Source of the DNA: Datnioides undecimradiatus
Lineage: Eukaryota > Chordata > Actinopteri > Lobotiformes > Datnioididae
DNA length: 64,000 nucleotides
Direction: 5' to 3'
Assembly: GCA_008933995.1 (NCBI GenBank)
Contig: WARS01000016.1
Span: 6,548,215-6,612,214 of the forward strand
The translations under genes were made by a program, and so were the position numbers. The notes under the pieces were generated by a model. It was not told the origin of the DNA. It searched no databases and was given only the letters and a program-made list of their open reading frames with translations. Positions 60,421 through 64,000 of the stretch are shown piece after piece. How positions within the stretch are numbered: the first letter of the stretch is position 1; every line of letters begins with the position of its first letter.

Positions 60421-61555
60421 CAGCTTTGACTGGGTGACATGTTCCTAAATCACAATAAAAATGGGGACTGTAGTTTATTTTGACTCTGTGCCATACACAG
60501 CGTCCTGATTCCTTAAATAATTACCGGTTTGTTCTCAACCGCAGCTGAAAATAGGCCCCCACAGTCTTATTCCATTTGTTAAATACAGTGATTAGCTGTT
60601 TTAGGAAATTATAGAAGTGACAGTGAAAGTACATATTTGTGATTGGTTGCGTAAAACATAAAACTTTAAATAAGAAACAGTGTGCTTGTGGCTGATTGCC
60701 ACAGACAACGTACATGCATGGAGGTCGGAAATTGTAGACGCTATTTCCGACAGCACAACAGTGTTGTTTTTGGCTGTTGCCTAAGAGTCCCATGATGGTC
60801 TAGAGCTATACTTTGCATGCAGATCTGAACCAGACGCAGATTTAAAACATTTTCGCTTATCGCAGTAATGAATTCAGGGGATGGTGCAGCCTTGGCAGAG
60901 TTATGCGGCGTGGACTTCATGGTCGCAACGTTTTCAAGTATTCATTTCTTCCCCAAAAATATAGACAATGAAAAACGGGCAAAGCTCAATGTTGGTTGTG
61001 ACTACAAATTTCTGCAACCTCCATTAATCAGACGGTGACTGCTCGGGCATACTTAGCATGAAGTTGTGATCGATATTCTGTCCTTGCTGTGCACTTGGAA
61101 GCTGAATGTGATTCTGACTGCTCAGATTTGGAATCAGTACTTCTCTCCATATTGTCCTCTGCCACCGCCGTAGCTAACTTTTTACTGTTGATGCTTGGGC
61201 ATGAAGCACCGGCAGCGCACAATATTCTGTGTCTGCAGAGCACTTTAAGATCAAGCCTGTCACTGCAAAATAACGACCAAAGGCAAAGTCCAGGTCTGGA
61301 ATCGTGCCAGAAGTTCGAATTGATAACGGCATAACTGTGGGATATACGAGATTACAGTGATCACATACACATGTAGGTGGCCATGAGCAGCACGGTTACA
61401 GCTGTAATCAAGTGCAATGGGGTGTAACATCACTGCCCTTACCATACCGTAGTGTAAAATCGTTTTTATGTTGGAATTACCAATGGCCAACGCTTCAGAT
61501 TGCTCAAATAGCTTCTAGCGTCTGTGTGATATCACTGACCAGCCTGTGACTAGTC
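60421..61555. other. non-coding, no gene seen
   Basis: The region 61030-61320 is more CpG-rich and holds overlapping domain-free frames on both strands (71-81 codons). It may be an old element or a lost exon; no identity is possible. Confidence 0.4.
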
Positions 61556-61557
61556 CA

Positions 61558-61597
61558 AACACACACAGACACACACACACACACACACATATATATA
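61558..61597. repeat. compound (CA)n(TA)n microsatellite
   Basis: CA units with one G interruption pass into ATATATATA. Confidence 0.95.
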
Positions 61598-62090
61598 AAT
61601 GAAGACATCACACATACATACTGAACAGCTGTTTCATGGTTTCACACATCCTCCGGGCTTGTACATGATGGATGTGAGCAGAATGCAGCCTTATTTAGAA
61701 AAAGCGCACAACATCACGGAGACGGGGAGAGCTGACATGTTCGGTATCTTCACTGCGATCTCTGAATGTCTCTGAATGCGATGTCAGCTTCGCTTTGAAG
61801 GCACATTACAAACAGTGTCTAAACAAAATCTGTGTGGTTTTACATATTTTGGGAGAAGCTTGACGCTATCTGTCTGTTTGAGGAGTAATCTTCCGTGGAC
61901 CATCCTCTACGCTTTCATCTCTCAAGCCCAATTTTCACTGTGAGCTCTCATTTTCATAGCCAAGGAGGATACAATTAAAACTACATGCCGCGTAGATGCA
62001 AAAACTACATGTTTCATCTACACCACACAGATACTTTGTGGCCAGTCAGCTCTAGTCAGTGAGCAGTACCTTTTTCCTAAAATGACAAGC
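61598..62090. other. non-coding, no gene seen
   Basis: No supportable feature. The near repeat CTCTGAATG occurs twice at about 61760-61780. Confidence 0.45.
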
Positions 62091-62094
62091 GGAA

Positions 62095-62480
62095 ATTTCA
62101 TCCGGCCGGCAGCGAAACACACAGACTTTTCAGTATTTAACCATTTACTAAGCCCGCCCCACAGGAGCTAGGCCTACTGTAGTGTTGTTAAGTCTATGAA
62201 TCTTTTATATTTTGGCATGTACAATAATAGCAGCGCCGGATTTACGCCTCAAAATTCATAGCAATTTTATAAAACAGCGGGTCTTTGATTCAAACAAAAG
62301 CAGGTTATTCATTTCTAAATGGCAGCTGTCCATTTTTATAGCCGAGCTGTAATCAGCAGATTAGCCGGAGCTCGTTAGTCACTCATCATAATGAAGATGG
62401 TTGGAAACGCTGTCTCCAAATGATTTTTTAAAATCAAAAAGGCTGTTAAAAAATTTTTAAATGGGCACTCGACTGTGGCT
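62095..62480. promoter_or_regulatory. CNE-like block, candidate enhancer
   Basis: AGCGCCGGATTTACGCCTCA, 'ttcatagcaattttataaaac' (Hox/Cdx-like TTTATAA), GTCTTTGATTCAAACAAAAG (TCF-like) and 'gtaatcagcagattagccgg' (bicoid-type GGATTA/TAATC cores) lie in repeat-free, CpG-retaining sequence. Confidence 0.36.
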
Positions 62481-62544
62481 GTGTGATGCTATAAGACTGA
62501 GGCTGATTACCACTAAAGGTACCTACTTCCATGCTATGTTAGAG

Positions 62545-62960
62545 GTTACTGTTGTGGTTTGAGTCCTCTGGTTTTGGTCATTTCCTGTTTTATTTTGTAG
62601 AATGTTTTCCCACCCACATGTCTTTGGTTACTTGTTTCCTTTTTTTGATTAGATCATTAGTTCCACCTGTGTCTTCACTTCCCAATTTGTGTGAGTCTAT
62701 ATATTGTTTGTCATTCCCTTTGCTTCTTGACAGATTGCCATCTTAAACGTGCATTGTGTCCAAGTGGATTTCCCAGTCTTTCCTAGTGTTCGTACCTGTC
62801 TGTGTTTTTTGAATTTCTGTTTTTGGATTTTCGGCCTCGACCCCCGCTAGGCTTTGTGGGTTGTTTGTGAATTAAACCTTTTGAATTGCTGGCCCTTAGT
62901 TCATTGTTTGCATTTTGGTCTAACTCCTATTGTTCCCTTTTTCCAGTGTGGCATCAAGTA
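62545..62960 (+). mobile_element. possible LTR-like fossil (solo, decayed)
   Basis: Pyrimidine-rich strand with CTTGTTTCCTTTTTTTGATT, AGTTCCACCTGTGTCTTCAC, a TATA-like GTCTATATATTG at 62696, and near the end GGCCTCGACCCCCGCTAGG and GAATTAAACCTTTTGAATTG (ATTAAA as a possible poly-A signal). The promoter-then-signal layout fits a solo LTR. It shares words with 21560-21800 on the opposite strand. No coding parts; looks old. Confidence 0.42.
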
Positions 62961-63119
62961 ACAGTCTTTTTGAAAGTTTGGATTTTGGACTGAGGAGACC
63001 ACCAACTATACAGAGTGTCTGTACCCACACTGCTTCAGCATGTGGACAATTACAGAGCTTGACAGGGTTACCATGATAGGTTGTGGCTGCTAAGCAATGA
63101 GTGCACACTAATTTAGTTA

Positions 63120-63440
63120 GTGTATATACATACGCTTGAATATCTTGGTTACGGTTAGGTTTTTGGAGTATCCTGGTCGTAATTAATGCATGAAACCAAC
63201 ATAACCTGGTTTCTGAGACCTGGACAAGGTTTCATTCTGGTTTTGAGAAACCTGGATATGGATCATTCCAACTGAAACCAGGATACTCTGGCAAGTAAAC
63301 ACTTTAATGTCATTTCTGAGCATACATAACAGATACAATTGCAGACAGATAATCAGAAACCTGGATACTGTTATGACTGTGTAAACAGGGATATAAATAA
63401 CTAGGTGTTTCACATCCATGTTAATGCCATAATGTGAATA
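63120..63440. repeat. dispersed repeat candidate with 'ACCTGG/CCAGG' words
   Basis: AACCTGGTTTCTGAGACCTG, GAGAAACCTGGATATGG, GAAACCAGGATACTCTGG, AGAAACCTGGATACTG and 'tgtaaacagggata' recur in both senses within 250 bp. This matches the layout of a fish repeat that I recall ('aaaccaggat...gtgtaaacag'). It looks like a decayed foldback or MITE-type element. Confidence 0.45.
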
Positions 63441-64000
63441 TGAATGAGCAGATTTATAAGAAAACAGGATACTTGTACAAATGTTAATGCACTTAAAGAT
63501 ATTAAATTAAATGTATTTTTTTATTTTATTTTATCTACATTAATGAAATACTTTGAGTCACATTTGACTGTTTTTATTTACCTTATGTGATATTAAATAC
63601 CATCAACTTTACTAACTAAATATGGGGCTGGAGATATACATCTTACTCTCTTGCTGATTGTAAGACAGAAAATCTGGTTTTACTCACGCTGTTAGTAGAG
63701 CACACTCTTGTACAAGCATCGCCTCACTATATCAATGACATATACTATTGGTATGTTTGCTAATGGTTCACTTGTTAATGTTAACTAACAAGCCAAGTGA
63801 GTTGATGTCCCAGTATTCTCCATGGGATAGATTAAAGCAGCTGATCAAGGGATCCAGAGAGCAGAGATCACATCAGAATGAATTGTTAATTAATTAGGTC
63901 TATTTGTCATTGCCACGAATGCGCCGTGGGACTGCACAGAATCTGTACTTGTTGATTCTGGTAGCTGCAGCTGTGGGGGTATCAAATTTCCCCGGAGTGT
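63441..64000. other. non-coding, no gene seen
   Basis: AT-rich and unique-looking. The last 200 bp (CACGAATGCGCCGTGGG) are more balanced and may be the edge of another conserved block. Confidence 0.4.

Overview
This looks like a stretch of vertebrate nuclear DNA, almost certainly from a ray-finned (teleost, probably percomorph) fish. The reasons are: (1) no reading frame exceeds 149 codons on either strand and none is a recognisable protein; (2) the base composition is AT-rich and CpG-poor, with many CA/GT microsatellites; (3) there are several decayed, 5'-truncated LINE fragments of the L2/Rex-like type common in fish, one keeping a readable YADD polymerase motif and others keeping family-typical C-termini and 3' tails; and (4) there are copies of short dispersed repeats that I associate with teleost genomes. 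Repeat-family assignments come from recall of consensus sequences, not from a search.

No protein-coding gene, tRNA, rRNA or CRISPR array can be supported. The window reads as a gene desert or the inside of a very large intron. The only gene-like signal is a weak one: a possible signal-peptide exon (about 24781-24898, plus) with an acceptor-like sequence before it and a GTAAGT donor after it. No partner exon was found.

Layout. 1-8.7 kb: mostly unique sequence with two dispersed repeats (1755-2060; a MITE-like element 2985-3331), a microsatellite cluster (5.97-6.5 kb) and a possible LINE remnant (7.1-7.4 kb). 8.7-23.9 kb: largely repeat-poor, with many blocks that look like conserved non-coding elements, densest at 13.4-16.5 and 19.0-20.6 kb. 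It is interrupted by a LINE C-terminus (12.3-12.5 kb), a dispersed repeat (14.1 kb) and a possible LTR-like fossil (21.6-21.8 kb). 24-35 kb: the candidate exon, several dispersed repeats (26.1, 29.1-29.5, 31.7, 32.2, 34.0 kb) and microsatellites. 35.8-43 kb: one CNE-like block, then a repeat-rich zone (38.3, 39.2-39.4, 41.0-41.8, 42.4 kb) containing the best-preserved LINE reverse transcriptase. 43-57 kb: mostly unique, with CNE-like blocks at 46.9, 50.9, 52.2 and 54.2-54.7 kb and a LINE C-terminus at 48.5 kb. 57.1-58.3 kb: two LINE tails facing outwards, followed by a GGAT-type satellite. 59-64 kb: poly-T, possible dispersed repeats and one more CNE-like block (62.1-62.5 kb).

If the CNE-like blocks are real, the most natural reading is a distal regulatory landscape of a developmental gene outside the window. 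That is inference. I see no convincing new multi-gene biological system here.
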